Shown here one piece after another: positions 24,852-33,664 of a DNA stretch of 49,878 bases; the first letter of the stretch is position 1, and the number at the start of each line of letters is the position of its first letter. Made by a program: the position numbers and the translations under genes. Location: the NCBI GenBank assembly GCA_002441545.1, contig DJWL01000019.1, positions 1-49,878 on the forward strand. The letters are read 5' to 3'. This DNA comes from Flavobacteriaceae bacterium UBA6231 (GTDB taxonomy: Bacteria > Bacteroidota > Bacteroidia > Flavobacteriales > Flavobacteriaceae). The notes beneath the pieces were generated by a model. The model ran no database searches, had not been told where the DNA came from, and worked only from the letters and a program-made list of their open reading frames with translations.

Positions 24852-24937
24852 TTTACATTATGTTTATAATATTATTTGTATCTTTAGACAATCAAAAACA
24901 AATAAATTTTGTTTTTAAATAGCTCTTTTTGAATTTA

Positions 24938-24955
24938 GTGTACTATTCGGTGAAT
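24938..24955. repeat. 18-bp subterminal direct repeat, right copy
   Basis: Identical to 125-142 (gtgtactattcggtgaat) and in the same orientation, 57 bp before attR. Confidence 0.6.
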
Positions 24956-25011
24956 CCATTAAAACAAGTCACTTAAAACACTGTAAAACAGTATTTTATA
25001 AAAATAAAGAT

Positions 25012-25028
25012 AATCCTGTCATCCCGAC
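25012..25028. repeat. attR: 17-bp core repeat, right end of the island
   Basis: Exact duplicate of 8-24 (the tRNA 3' end). Sequence to the right (from 25029) should be the original downstream flank of the tRNA gene. Hairpins at 25093-25115 and 25130-25153 are in that flank. Confidence 0.9.
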
Positions 25029-25225
25029 AAGCTAAAGCGAAAGGTTTGTGTAGAATGTTTACTTTCTTAAACAAACTTTTTTGCTTTAGGTAAAATTAAA
25101 GCAAAGCTTTAATTTGCAACAAACACGATGTAAAGGTATTCTATAACCTTTACAATCCCAACAGCAGTTTAATATAAAGAGGCTGAATTCTAAGTTAAAA
25201 ACTAAATATAATACACTTGCAAACT

Positions 25226-25257
25226 AAAGGTCTGAAAAGTCAGGACAGCCTTTTTTT
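25226..25257 (+). terminator. Probable terminator of the tRNA transcription unit
   Basis: AAAGG...CTGA, loop aaag, TCAG...CCTTT, then seven T. It is the first plus-strand terminator-like structure after attR, and in the element-free chromosome it would lie about 200 bp downstream of the tRNA. Confidence 0.5.
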
Positions 25258-25363
25258 ATTTGGATAGGTATCGGAGAGGTTTTTCAAATACGCAATTCTC
25301 AAGGACTTGAAAAAACTTTTTAAACACCCTCTTGTTTTGGTTGGTATAAAAACAAGGTGTTTA

Positions 25364-26092
25364 TTATTGTTTTGTAATGCTTCCTGAATGGCTATCGGTT
25401 TTATTTATTATCTGAGGGTTTCCGTAATATTTTATATCTCCACCACTATTAGCATCTGCGGTTAATTCTTTAGCGGTATTAACAGTAATATCTGCGCCAC
25501 TTGTAGCTTTTACTTGACTGGATTCTGCTATTAAATCGGCTGCTTTTATATCACTTCCGCTAGAGGCTTCTGCAATTAGTTTTTCTGTTTTTCCAGAAAG
25601 CTTTAAATCACTTCCACTGCTAGAATTACAATGTAATATTTTTGTGTTTAAATCCAGTTTCATATCACTACCACTTGAACTATTAAGTTCTAAATTATCT
25701 GAAATGATGGTGTTTGTTGAAACAACATCACTACCACTAGTTGAGGTTATTTTAGAAAGATCTTTAAAGGTTACTATTATTTTTTTTGAAGATGCATAGC
25801 CAATATTTTTTTCAGCATAAATGCGTAGCTCATTATCTTTTACTTCAGTTTTAATAAGGTTGTGTAAATTTTCATCAGCTTCAATAACGATGCTTTCTTC
25901 GTCTCCTTGAGTTAAATAAACATCAAGTCCTTGGCTGGCTTTAATAGCATTAAATGATTGATTTAATGTACGGTTTTCTATTTGAACATTACCATTCCCT
26001 TTAATTCCAGGGCCAAAGTTTATGTCGAAATTACAAGAGAATAGTAATAAACTTAAAATGGAGGTTACTAAAATTTTAATAAGTGTTGTCAT
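25364..26092 (-). CDS. GIN-domain (DUF2807) lipoprotein
   Basis: Protein of 242 aa with a lipoprotein signal (LLLFSC, C20). The putative auto-transporter adhesin head GIN domain follows: GNGNVQIENRTLNQSFNAIK at the start, then repeated SSGSDxKL turns that build a beta-helix. Such proteins are surface or periplasmic and of unknown role, often beside PspC genes as here. It is downstream of the pspC-like gene on the same strand (about 100 bp), and could be co-transcribed with it. It is the first chromosomal gene to the right of the island. Confidence 0.9.
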   Translation of the reverse strand: MTTLIKILVTSILSLLLFSCNFDINFGPGIKGNGNVQIENRTLNQSFNAIKASQGLDVYLTQGDEESIVIEADENLHNLIKTEVKDNELRIYAEKNIGYASSKKIIVTFKDLSKITSTSGSDVVSTNTIISDNLELNSSSGSDMKLDLNTKILHCNSSSGSDLKLSGKTEKLIAEASSGSDIKAADLIAESSQVKATSGADITVNTAKELTADANSGGDIKYYGNPQIINKTDSHSGSITKQ

Positions 26093-26191
26093 AATAGTTC
26101 ACTTTTTGATTGATGATTCAAATATCATAGTTATTAATAAGTATTAAAAACTAAAATATCTGAGTTGTTAATTTTAATTGATGAATTGTTC

Positions 26192-28009
26192 TTAATTGTT
26201 GTCTGATTTTATTTGAATTCCGTTACTATCTATATTTACTTTAACATCTGAGCTGTTAGCTTTCAGTCCATTTTTGTCAATTCTTAAGCTACTGCTGTCA
26301 ACCTTAATTTTAATGCCTTCTTCATTAATTTTAATGCCTTCATCTCCATCTTGCATATCACTATCAATTTCATCAGGACAATCTAAACATTCAACTTCGT
26401 CAGTTTTTATTTTAAGAAAATGATTTGTTTGATTTGATGATACAATGTTACCATCATATGTTCTATAATTTAAAAAGTTCTTAGTATTGTTGTTGAAATT
26501 AACAATAACGTTTTCAGGTAAATATAAGATGGCAGTAATCTCCTGATCACTAAATTTATTTTTAATTTCTGTAGACAAATAATTATCTAAAAGAATTTCG
26601 TTTTCTTTTATTTTAAAATGATAGTTTATGTTTTTTGCGCGTTCAATAGCTGAAGAGTAATCTCTTCCATCAGCTGATTTTTCAATACTTAAAAAGGCTA
26701 ATGAATCTGTAGTTGATTTTACTATAATTTCAATATCTGAAGAATAAATAATTCTTTCTCCATTTTCATCATGTGCAAACTTAAATGATTGGTGGTTTCT
26801 GTAAGGACTTCCATAAGTATCATTATTCACCATTCTAACTTTTAAAGTGTCATTTGGAGCAATATAAAACTCTTGTTTTTCAATAACTCGTTCATTAAAA
26901 GCATGCTCGCTGGCTTGTCTAATTCCTACAACAATCAAACAAATTATTGATAAAATCCAAACTCCTAATAAGGTGAATTTAGCTATATTTCCAATTGATT
27001 TTAAATTGTTTATCAAAATCTTTAATCCTAAATAGAAAAGGAAAAAGAAAGGTATTCCAACTGCGAAAAAGGCTAAAAGTGATACAAACCAAATTGGGGT
27101 ATTGCCTGCATTTACAATATCTATTATATCTAGTCCTGGAATATGTATAACATTGGTAACTCCTACAGAAAATAGGCCTATAATTAATGCTATTAAAGCT
27201 GCTGCACCAGTAATCATAAGAATGATTCCAATAAATTTTGCGAAAACAGTAAAAAAGAACATAATAATATCGCCTATAGTATCAAAAAATGTTTTTGAAC
27301 TAGACTTAATATTATTGCCTTGTTTTTTTAAATCTACTTTTTTAGCAGCATTTGAAACATTTTTTGCCGCACCAGAAACAGAATCAGAAACATTTTTGGC
27401 AACATCTGAAACAGTTTCAGAAACGGTATCAAATCCGTCCTTTATTTTTTTTTCTATATTGCTTATGTTTACAGGTTCGCCTGTCATGGTAAGTTTATCT
27501 GCTGTTGTTACAGCTTCTGGAACTAGTACCCAAAACAGAATATATATGAATATAAATGTTCCTCCAGAACCTATTGCTAATAATAACCAGATTAAACGAA
27601 TCCAAACGGCATCAATTCCTAAATAATGGCCTAAACCTGAAGCTACACCACCAATGTATGAGTTGTCCGTATCTCTAAACAATTTTTTAGATGGAGCAGA
27701 CTTTCTCTTTTGTGTTGGTTGTGGCTCATCTTCAAAAATTTCGTCGTCTACCAAATAGTCTTCTGGTTGCCCCATTATTGAGATAACTTCATCTACTTCT
27801 TTGATGCCAATTACTTGTTTGTCATTTTTTACGCGTTCGCTAAATAGTTCAGCTATACGAGCTTCAATATCTGAAATAATTTCAGATCGTCCTTGAGAAT
27901 CTGTAAATGAACGTTTTATAGCCTCAAGATAGCGTTGTAGTTTTAGGTACGCATCTTCATCTATATGAAAAAATATACCTGCTAAATTTATGTTGACAGT
28001 TTTATTCAT
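26192..28009 (-). CDS. PspC-domain membrane protein
   Basis: Protein of 605 aa. A soluble N-terminus is followed by the PspC domain (about 100-168, KLFRDTDNSYIGGVASGLGHYLGI). Several membrane segments follow (about 245-360). The periplasmic C-terminal part ends in repeated GIKIKVDSS-type beta strands like those of DUF2807 proteins. PspC proteins take part in envelope-stress responses. It overlaps by 8 bp the padR-like gene upstream, so the regulator and the membrane protein are co-translated, a common flavobacterial arrangement. Confidence 0.9.
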   Translation of the reverse strand: MNKTVNINLAGIFFHIDEDAYLKLQRYLEAIKRSFTDSQGRSEIISDIEARIAELFSERVKNDKQVIGIKEVDEVISIMGQPEDYLVDDEIFEDEPQPTQKRKSAPSKKLFRDTDNSYIGGVASGLGHYLGIDAVWIRLIWLLLAIGSGGTFIFIYILFWVLVPEAVTTADKLTMTGEPVNISNIEKKIKDGFDTVSETVSDVAKNVSDSVSGAAKNVSNAAKKVDLKKQGNNIKSSSKTFFDTIGDIIMFFFTVFAKFIGIILMITGAAALIALIIGLFSVGVTNVIHIPGLDIIDIVNAGNTPIWFVSLLAFFAVGIPFFFLFYLGLKILINNLKSIGNIAKFTLLGVWILSIICLIVVGIRQASEHAFNERVIEKQEFYIAPNDTLKVRMVNNDTYGSPYRNHQSFKFAHDENGERIIYSSDIEIIVKSTTDSLAFLSIEKSADGRDYSSAIERAKNINYHFKIKENEILLDNYLSTEIKNKFSDQEITAILYLPENVIVNFNNNTKNFLNYRTYDGNIVSSNQTNHFLKIKTDEVECLDCPDEIDSDMQDGDEGIKINEEGIKIKVDSSSLRIDKNGLKANSSDVKVNIDSNGIQIKSDNN

Positions 28010-28346
28010 TTTTTGTTGTTTTTTTTCTGGTTACTAGGTTAACGGCGTTTTGTAATTCGCTCCAAGTGGTGTTTAATTCATTTAGAAATAATTTTCCGGT
28101 TTCTGTTAAACCGTAATATTTTCTTGGTGGCCCTGATGTAGATTCTTCCCATCTGTAATTAAGCAGGCCTGCATTTTTTAATCTTGTAAGTAGTGGATAA
28201 ATGGTTCCTTCTACAACAAGCAGTTTGGCGTCTTTTAAAGTGTCTAAAATTTCTGCAACATAGGCATCTTCGTCTTTTAAAACGGAGAGTATGCAGTATT
28301 CTAGTACTCCTTTACGCATTTGTGCTTTTGTGTTTTCGATCTTCAT
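28002..28346 (-). CDS. PadR-family transcriptional regulator
   Basis: Protein of 114 aa with a winged helix of the PadR type: MRKGVLEYCILSVLKDEDAYVAEI, VVEGTIYPLLTRLKNAGLLNYRW and GPPRKYYGLTETGK. It probably controls its own operon with the PspC protein. Length is normal for the small PadR subgroup without an extended C-terminal domain. Confidence 0.92.
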   Translation of the reverse strand: MKIENTKAQMRKGVLEYCILSVLKDEDAYVAEILDTLKDAKLLVVEGTIYPLLTRLKNAGLLNYRWEESTSGPPRKYYGLTETGKLFLNELNTTWSELQNAVNLVTRKKTTKNE

Positions 28347-28403
28347 GTTCTAAAGCATTTAAATATTATAAAACTGTTCATTTTTTGATTGATTTATGAT
28401 TGA

Positions 28404-28850
28404 TTATTTGATGAAATTAATGGTAAAAGGATATTGGTATAATTCGCCATCTCTTGCTTTTAAACTTGCTTTTATTATAAAAACCAATTCTAAAATAAAA
28501 CCAAGAATAGCTAACCCACCTAAAGCACCACCTATATATAATAGAGGAGAAGGTTTACCTATATTAATATGAAAATCATGCAATCCGTTAAAATCGATAA
28601 AGTCAAAATTATTGAAGATATTAAAGATGAAAAACGGAATGCTAATGGTGCCTAAAATAATAGCATATAACAAAATACTGATTTGAAAGTTAATGGCCTG
28701 CTTCCCGTGAGCGTCAACAAATTCTGATTTTTCTTTATTGCTTACCCAAAGAATAATAGGACCAATAAAATTTCCTAATGGAATGATAAATCTACTAAAT
28801 GTAGATAAATGGATAAAAATTGCGATGTTTTTTTGATGATTGTCTAGCAT
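28404..28850 (-). CDS. DUF4870 membrane protein
   Basis: Protein of 148 aa with three membrane segments. The typical DUF4870 start is present (IAIFIHLSTFSRFIIPLGNFIGPIILW), then FVDAHGKQAINFQISILLY. It is first in the run with the padR-pspC-GIN genes, 57 bp from padR. Function unknown. Confidence 0.88.
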   Translation of the reverse strand: MLDNHQKNIAIFIHLSTFSRFIIPLGNFIGPIILWVSNKEKSEFVDAHGKQAINFQISILLYAIILGTISIPFFIFNIFNNFDFIDFNGLHDFHINIGKPSPLLYIGGALGGLAILGFILELVFIIKASLKARDGELYQYPFTINFIK

Positions 28851-28996
28851 GATTTCAAAGTATATAATAATAGCTTATACAAATATATATCCAAAAGCAG
28901 GTATTATGTAACACATAGTACCATAATTTAACATAATTTTAACAATAACAATGTGGATTATTTTCAATAATTTAGTGGAAAATTAAAAAACAAGTA

Positions 28997-29458
28997 ATGA
29001 AAATAACTCCAACTAAATTAAATGTTTACACTGTTTTTAAATTGCCTTCTGCTTTTTTGTGTGGTGTTAGAACCAAATATATTGATGATGAAAAAAGTGT
29101 GATTACTGTAAGACATAGATGGATTAACCAAAACCCTTTTAAATCTATGTTTTGGGCAGTGCAAGGAATGGCTGCAGAGTTTTCTACAGGAGCTTTGCTG
29201 ATAGGAAAAATACAAGAATCTGGTCAGCGTATATCGATGTTAGTAACTACCAATAATGCAACATTTTCTAAAAAAGCAACAGGTAAAATAACTTTTACTT
29301 GTAATGATGGTCGTCTTATAGATGAAGCTATCAATAGTACAATTGCGACAGGTGAGGGGCAAACTATTTGGATGCAATCTGTAGGGGTTAATGAAGAAGG
29401 AGTGGTTGTTTCAACTTTTAATTTTGAATGGAGTATTAAAGTGAAAAATAAAAGTTAA
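28997..29458 (+). CDS. DUF4442 (hot-dog fold) protein
   Basis: Protein of 153 aa resembling the DUF4442 family, related to hot-dog acyl-CoA thioesterases. Conserved-looking blocks are VRHRWINQNPFKSMFWAVQG (about 40-59) and MAAEFSTGALL. No catalytic residues can be assigned safely. It is divergent from the DUF4870 gene and 69 bp upstream of the next gene. Confidence 0.75.
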   Translation: MKITPTKLNVYTVFKLPSAFLCGVRTKYIDDEKSVITVRHRWINQNPFKSMFWAVQGMAAEFSTGALLIGKIQESGQRISMLVTTNNATFSKKATGKITFTCNDGRLIDEAINSTIATGEGQTIWMQSVGVNEEGVVVSTFNFEWSIKVKNKS

Positions 29459-29527
29459 AAGTTAAGGCTTATTGTAACAAAATCAACTTCAGTTCAACAA
29501 ACAATTAAATCAACAAAAAATATAATT

Positions 29528-30328
29528 ATGACAGCACATGAGATAGATTATCATTTGTATGGAGAAGAAATGCAATATGTAGAAATAGAACTTGATCCAC
29601 AAGAAGGCGTAATAGCAGAAGCAGGAAGTTTTATGATGATGGATGATGGTATTAAAATGGAAACCATTTTTGGAGATGGTTCAACAGAAAATCAAGGCTT
29701 TTTAGGATCAATTTTGGGAGCAGGAAAACGAATACTCACTGGAGAAAGCTTATTTATGACAGCTTTCTATAATAATGTTGTAGGGAAGAGAAAAGTGTCC
29801 TTTGCATCTCCATACCCAGGAAAAATCATCCCAATTGATTTGACAGAATTTGGAGGTAAATTTGTTTGTCAAAAAGATGCTTTTTTATGCGCAGCAAAAG
29901 GAGTTAGTATTGGCATCGAATTTAGTAAACGATTAGGACGAGGTCTTTTTGGAGGTGAGGGTTTTATAATGCAAAAGCTAGAGGGAGATGGTATGGCTTT
30001 TGTCCATGCAGGAGGAACTATGTCCAAGAAAGTACTTCAACGCGGTGAAACATTAAGAGTCGATACAGGATGTATTGTTGGTTTTACAAAAGAAGTTGAT
30101 TATGACATTGAATTTATCGGAGGTATTAAAAACACTATTTTTGGAGGCGAAGGTTTGTTTTTTGCGAAGCTTCAAGGACCAGGCACAGTTTACATTCAAT
30201 CATTACCATTTAGTAGGTTGGCAGGTAGAGTTTTAGCTTCTGCGCCTCAAGGTGGAGGAAAGCAAAAAGGCGAAGGTAGTATTCTGGGTGGTATTGGAAA
30301 TTTACTAGATGGAGATAATAGATTTTAA
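29528..30328 (+). CDS. TIGR00266/AIM24-like protein
   Basis: Protein of 266 aa, AIM24 family, a beta-rich fold of unknown function. Typical elements are VEIELDPQEGVIAEAGSFMMM near the start, a GEGFIMQKLEGDGMAFVHAGG block in the middle, and FGGEGLFFAKLQGPGTVYIQSLP near the end. No signal peptide. An AT-rich hairpin with a T-run follows near 30333-30370. Confidence 0.9.
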   Translation: MTAHEIDYHLYGEEMQYVEIELDPQEGVIAEAGSFMMMDDGIKMETIFGDGSTENQGFLGSILGAGKRILTGESLFMTAFYNNVVGKRKVSFASPYPGKIIPIDLTEFGGKFVCQKDAFLCAAKGVSIGIEFSKRLGRGLFGGEGFIMQKLEGDGMAFVHAGGTMSKKVLQRGETLRVDTGCIVGFTKEVDYDIEFIGGIKNTIFGGEGLFFAKLQGPGTVYIQSLPFSRLAGRVLASAPQGGGKQKGEGSILGGIGNLLDGDNRF

Positions 30329-30460
30329 ATGTTAATTTTAGTTTAAAGTTAAAATTGTTGTTTTTTTTTCATTAAATTAGACCAATTAATTAAAATAATC
30401 CGCCTAAAAAATAGTTATACTTTAGTAATTTTTCCCAACCAAAAAATAATTAAGTAAAAT

Positions 30461-30658
30461 ATGGCAAGAGCAATGTTAGAGTACACCAAAACCGTCCTTA
30501 AAAAAGTTAGTTTTGATGTTACTTTATTCTGTAAAGAAGTACAAAAGGCAGTTCAAAGATTATTGCCTTACGAGATTGAAGAATTAAGATTGTTTATTCT
30601 TTCTCTAGTACAGCAGAATCCTGAATTAAACCAATCTTTAGTTTATTTAAACAAATAA
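30461..30658 (+). CDS. Small conserved helical protein (65 aa)
   Basis: Short protein (MARAMLEYTKTVLKKVSFDV...), predicted helical, with a C-terminal LFILSLVQQNPELNQSLVYL. I have a sense that such proteins are common in Flavobacteriaceae, but I know no function. Being closed by a strong terminator that starts at its stop codon supports the frame. Confidence 0.75.
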   Translation: MARAMLEYTKTVLKKVSFDVTLFCKEVQKAVQRLLPYEIEELRLFILSLVQQNPELNQSLVYLNK

Positions 30659-30690
30659 AAAAAAAAGCGACATACTTGTCGCTTTTTTTA
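30657..30690. terminator. Bidirectional terminator
   Basis: A-run, AAGCGACA-tact-TGTCGCTT, T-run. It lies between the convergent 65-aa gene and oxyR and can serve both strands. Confidence 0.85.
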
Positions 30691-31626
30691 TTTTGATTTT
30701 GGACTAATGATTTCGACATTTTGAAATGCAATGGCGCCTCTTATAATGCCAGATATAGTGGCTTGTAAGGCTTCAATGATTTGCATTTTCAATTCGCTTT
30801 TATGATAAATGATGCTTACTTCCCTTGCTGGACTTGGGTCATTAAAATAATGTAAATTTTCTTTTTCATTTTCTTTAATGTCTAAAGTATGTAAATAAGG
30901 TAAAAGTGTCATTCCTAAACCTTCATTTGATAATTTTATAAGTGTTTCAATACTGCCACTTTCAATTTGAAAACTATCTTCAGTATTGTTTTTAAAAGCT
31001 TTACAAAGGTTAATAACACCATCTCTAAAACAATGCCCATCTTCTAAAAGCAACATGTCGTTAATGTCTAAATCAGAAATTGCAATTTTTTTATTTTGAT
31101 GTAATCTATGGCTCCTTGGAATATAACTTACAAAAGGTTCATAATATAGCACTCGTTCTTTTATAGTATCAAGTTCTAACGGTGTTGCTGCTATGGCTGC
31201 ATCTAAATGACCATCATTAATTCTGGTAATGATTTCATCGGTAGTAAGTTCTTCAATTTTAAGTTTTACTTTAGGATGCTTTTTTATAAACGTTTTTAAA
31301 AACATTGGAAGCAAAGTTGGCATTACAGTAGGAATAATACCTAGTTTAAATTCTCCACCTATAAATCCTTTTTGTTGATCTACAATATCCTGTATTCTGT
31401 ATGATTCGTTTACAATATTCCTTGCCTGATTTACTATTTTTTTTCCAACATCGGTAAGTTCAATTGGTTTTTTGCTTCGATCAAAAATTAAGATATCTAA
31501 TTGGTCCTCTAATTTTTGAATTTGCATACTTAAAGTAGGTTGTGTTACAAAACACTTCTCTGCGGCTTTTGTAAAATTTTGATTCTCAGCAACAGCTAAA
31601 ACATAATATAATTGTGTGATTGTCAT
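30688..31626 (-). CDS. oxyR: Hydrogen-peroxide-responsive LysR regulator OxyR
   Basis: LysR-type activator of 312 aa. The winged helix is at 1-60 (LYYVLAVAENQNFTKAAEKC), and the effector domain at 90-300. The redox cysteines are C199 and C208 in GHCFRDGVINLC, the same spacing and numbering as in E. coli OxyR. It is divergent from a Dps gene, its classical target. A T-N11-A dyad (ACTAT...ATAGT, 31657-31677) lies between them. Confidence 0.93.
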   Translation of the reverse strand: MTITQLYYVLAVAENQNFTKAAEKCFVTQPTLSMQIQKLEDQLDILIFDRSKKPIELTDVGKKIVNQARNIVNESYRIQDIVDQQKGFIGGEFKLGIIPTVMPTLLPMFLKTFIKKHPKVKLKIEELTTDEIITRINDGHLDAAIAATPLELDTIKERVLYYEPFVSYIPRSHRLHQNKKIAISDLDINDMLLLEDGHCFRDGVINLCKAFKNNTEDSFQIESGSIETLIKLSNEGLGMTLLPYLHTLDIKENEKENLHYFNDPSPAREVSIIYHKSELKMQIIEALQATISGIIRGAIAFQNVEIISPKSK

Positions 31627-31656
31627 GGTATCAATTTAGGCTATAAAATTATAAAA

Positions 31657-31705
31657 ACTATCAATAAAACTTATAGTAAAGAGTGTTAATTATAAATTAA
31701 ATTTG
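31657..31705 (+). promoter_or_regulatory. OxyR box and dps promoter
   Basis: ACTAT-N11-ATAGT at 31657-31677 is a LysR-type dyad. A -7 box TAAATTTG is at 31698-31705, 24 bp before the dps start. The dyad sits where an activator would contact RNA polymerase. Confidence 0.55.
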
Positions 31706-31729
31706 TAGTAAATAAAAAAACAATACAAA

Positions 31730-32209
31730 ATGACATTAAACAGTTTAGGATTAGACCAAGAAAAAACTAAAGATTTAGCTAAAGATTTAAATATATTATT
31801 AGCTAATTTTCAAACATATTATCAAAATTTAAGAGGCATTCACTGGAATATTAAAGGCAAGCGTTTTTTTGATTTACACGTTAAGTTTGAAGAATTATAT
31901 ACAGATGCTAATATGAAGGTTGATTTAATAGCAGAGCGAATATTAACATTAGGGGCAACACCACTTCATACATTTAAAGATTATATTGAAAATACACAGG
32001 TTCCAATTGGAAAAAATATATCTCAAGATGAAAAAGCAGTCAATTTAATAGTGGATTCTTTATCTGGATTATTAAAAATTGAAAGAGCAATCTTAAATAA
32101 ATCTGGAGAAGCCAATGATGAAGGAACCAATTCCATGATGAGTGATTTTATAACAGAACAGGAGAAAACGGTTTGGATGATGAAAGCTTGGTTGAATGAA
32201 ACCATTTAA
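31730..32209 (+). CDS. dps: Dps-family ferritin-like protein
   Basis: Protein of 159 aa that stores iron and protects DNA by consuming peroxide. The ferroxidase pattern at the subunit interface is visible: H38 in GIHWNIKG, H50 and E54 in DLHVKFEELY, D65 and E69 in KVDLIAERI. Length is normal. It is divergent from oxyR and probably activated by it. Confidence 0.93.
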   Translation: MTLNSLGLDQEKTKDLAKDLNILLANFQTYYQNLRGIHWNIKGKRFFDLHVKFEELYTDANMKVDLIAERILTLGATPLHTFKDYIENTQVPIGKNISQDEKAVNLIVDSLSGLLKIERAILNKSGEANDEGTNSMMSDFITEQEKTVWMMKAWLNETI

Positions 32210-32279
32210 AAAATGAACTCCATTACTTTCTTCAAAATGCACAACAGGTTTTCTTAAGATTTATATAATCTACAGAATT

Positions 32280-32339
32280 AATCAAATTATAAAATAAATC
32301 ACTTTCGTCAATATAAGTAGTATATTTTATAATTTGATT
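32280..32339. terminator. Perfect 17-bp inverted repeat between dps and the next gene
   Basis: The 17-base arms beginning AATCAAATTATAAAATA (32280-32296 and 32323-32339) are exact complements, separated by 26 bp. Composition is AT-only apart from one C/G pair. A short T-run follows. It may terminate dps. It overlaps an in-frame ATG at 32334, so the next gene more likely starts at 32352. Confidence 0.55.
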
Positions 32340-32351
32340 ATTTTTGGCGGT

Positions 32352-32954
32352 ATGTTTTATATCATAGACATACTAGGAACCATAGCATTTGCTATTTCGG
32401 GAGTGCTTATAGCCATTAATAAAAAAATGGATGTATTTGGTATCCTAATAATAGCGTTTGTTACAGCTGTTGGAGGTGGAACGTTGCGAGATTTGCTTAT
32501 AGGACAAACACCTGTTAGCTGGATGCAGGATATAACTTATACTTACGTTATATTGGCTTCATCAATTTTTGCTATTATTTTTAGAAGCAAAATAAACTAT
32601 TTAAGAACATCATTGTTTTTATTTGATACTATTGGAATTGGATTATATACTCTTGTAGGTATTGAAAAAGGGGAGAGCGCAGAACTTCATCCTATAATTT
32701 GTATTGCATTGGGAACCATTACTGCTTCGTTTGGAGGTGTTATCCGGGATATTTTATGTAATGAAATTCCAGTTATTTTCAGAAAGGAAATTTATGCTAC
32801 TGCATGTATATTAGGTGGGATTTCTTATTTCTTGTTAAAAACACTTCCTTTAGATGGTAATTTAATTTTTGTAATATCTGGTGTTGTGGTAATCGCAGTT
32901 CGCTTGTTGGCTGTAAAATTCAAAATAGGCTTGCCAACCATTTATAAAGATTAA
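32352..32954 (+). CDS. TRIC/UPF0126 family membrane channel
   Basis: Protein of about 200 aa with seven hydrophobic segments and two glycine-rich family repeats: FVTAVGGGTLRDLLIGQTP and ASFGGVIRDILCNEIP, the bacterial trimeric intracellular cation channel fold (YicG/YadS family). The ATG at 32352 (MFYIIDILGTIAFAISG) is preferred over 32334, which lies in an inverted repeat. The stop overlaps that of the convergent cyclophilin gene by 4 bp. Confidence 0.88.
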   Translation: MFYIIDILGTIAFAISGVLIAINKKMDVFGILIIAFVTAVGGGTLRDLLIGQTPVSWMQDITYTYVILASSIFAIIFRSKINYLRTSLFLFDTIGIGLYTLVGIEKGESAELHPIICIALGTITASFGGVIRDILCNEIPVIFRKEIYATACILGGISYFLLKTLPLDGNLIFVISGVVVIAVRLLAVKFKIGLPTIYKD

Positions 32955-33661
32955 TCGATAATCTCAGCTTTTCTAATATAAATGTTAACAAGAGGCCAGT
33001 CGACATCATCGGTTTTAACGGCTGCTATTTTATCAACCACATCCATACCGTTAATAACTTTTCCAAAAATGGTGTAATCACCATCTAAAAAATGAGAGCC
33101 ACCTTGTTGTTGTACAATAAAAAACTCAAAAGGAGAAGCTAATTTGTAAGGATTGTCAATCTCTCCACTGGGCATCGAAATAACACCACGTTCATGAGTA
33201 AAACCTCTATTAGTATCGGTTGGCAATAAGTATCTGCCAATTTCAGCTCTTTTTTTAGCAGTTTTTTTATCGTCACTATTTCCACCCTGAATCATAAAAT
33301 TATTAATGACTCTATAAAATTGGGTGTTATTAAAATATTCTCTTTTAGTGAGATAAATAAAGTTTGCTCTGTGGAATTTTGTTTCTTCAAACAGTAAAAT
33401 ATCGATTGTTCCAAAATCAGTTGTTAGTCTTACTTTGTTTTCTTTATGGTGCTTTTCGTATTCTAAAAAGAATTCCATAGCATTCATAAGCCCATCTAAT
33501 ACAGGAAAATCTTTTTTGTCATAATCATCTTCAACAACTGCACTAGTATCTTTTTTTTCTACTTTGTTTTCAATAATTTCTTGCTTAGCATTTTTTTTAG
33601 AATGCTTATCTTCACAATTTAAAAGTAAAAGGAATACACATAATAGATATACAATTCTCAT
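32951..33661 (-). CDS. Cyclophilin-type peptidyl-prolyl isomerase, lipoprotein
   Basis: Protein of 236 aa. The N-terminal signal ends in LLLLNC (C16), probably lipidated. A charged linker follows, then the cyclophilin domain (about 75-236) with FYRVINNFMIQGG and FFIVQQQGGSHFLDGDYTIFGKV. It assists folding of exported proteins in the periplasm. It is divergent from the Nudix gene with only 3 bp between start codons. Confidence 0.92.
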   Translation of the reverse strand: MRIVYLLCVFLLLLNCEDKHSKKNAKQEIIENKVEKKDTSAVVEDDYDKKDFPVLDGLMNAMEFFLEYEKHHKENKVRLTTDFGTIDILLFEETKFHRANFIYLTKREYFNNTQFYRVINNFMIQGGNSDDKKTAKKRAEIGRYLLPTDTNRGFTHERGVISMPSGEIDNPYKLASPFEFFIVQQQGGSHFLDGDYTIFGKVINGMDVVDKIAAVKTDDVDWPLVNIYIRKAEIID

Positions 33662-33664
33662 GAA

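Noticed and set aside
27102..27626. 174-aa plus-strand frame inside the PspC gene
   Set aside because: Antisense shadow of the membrane-segment codons of the PspC protein.
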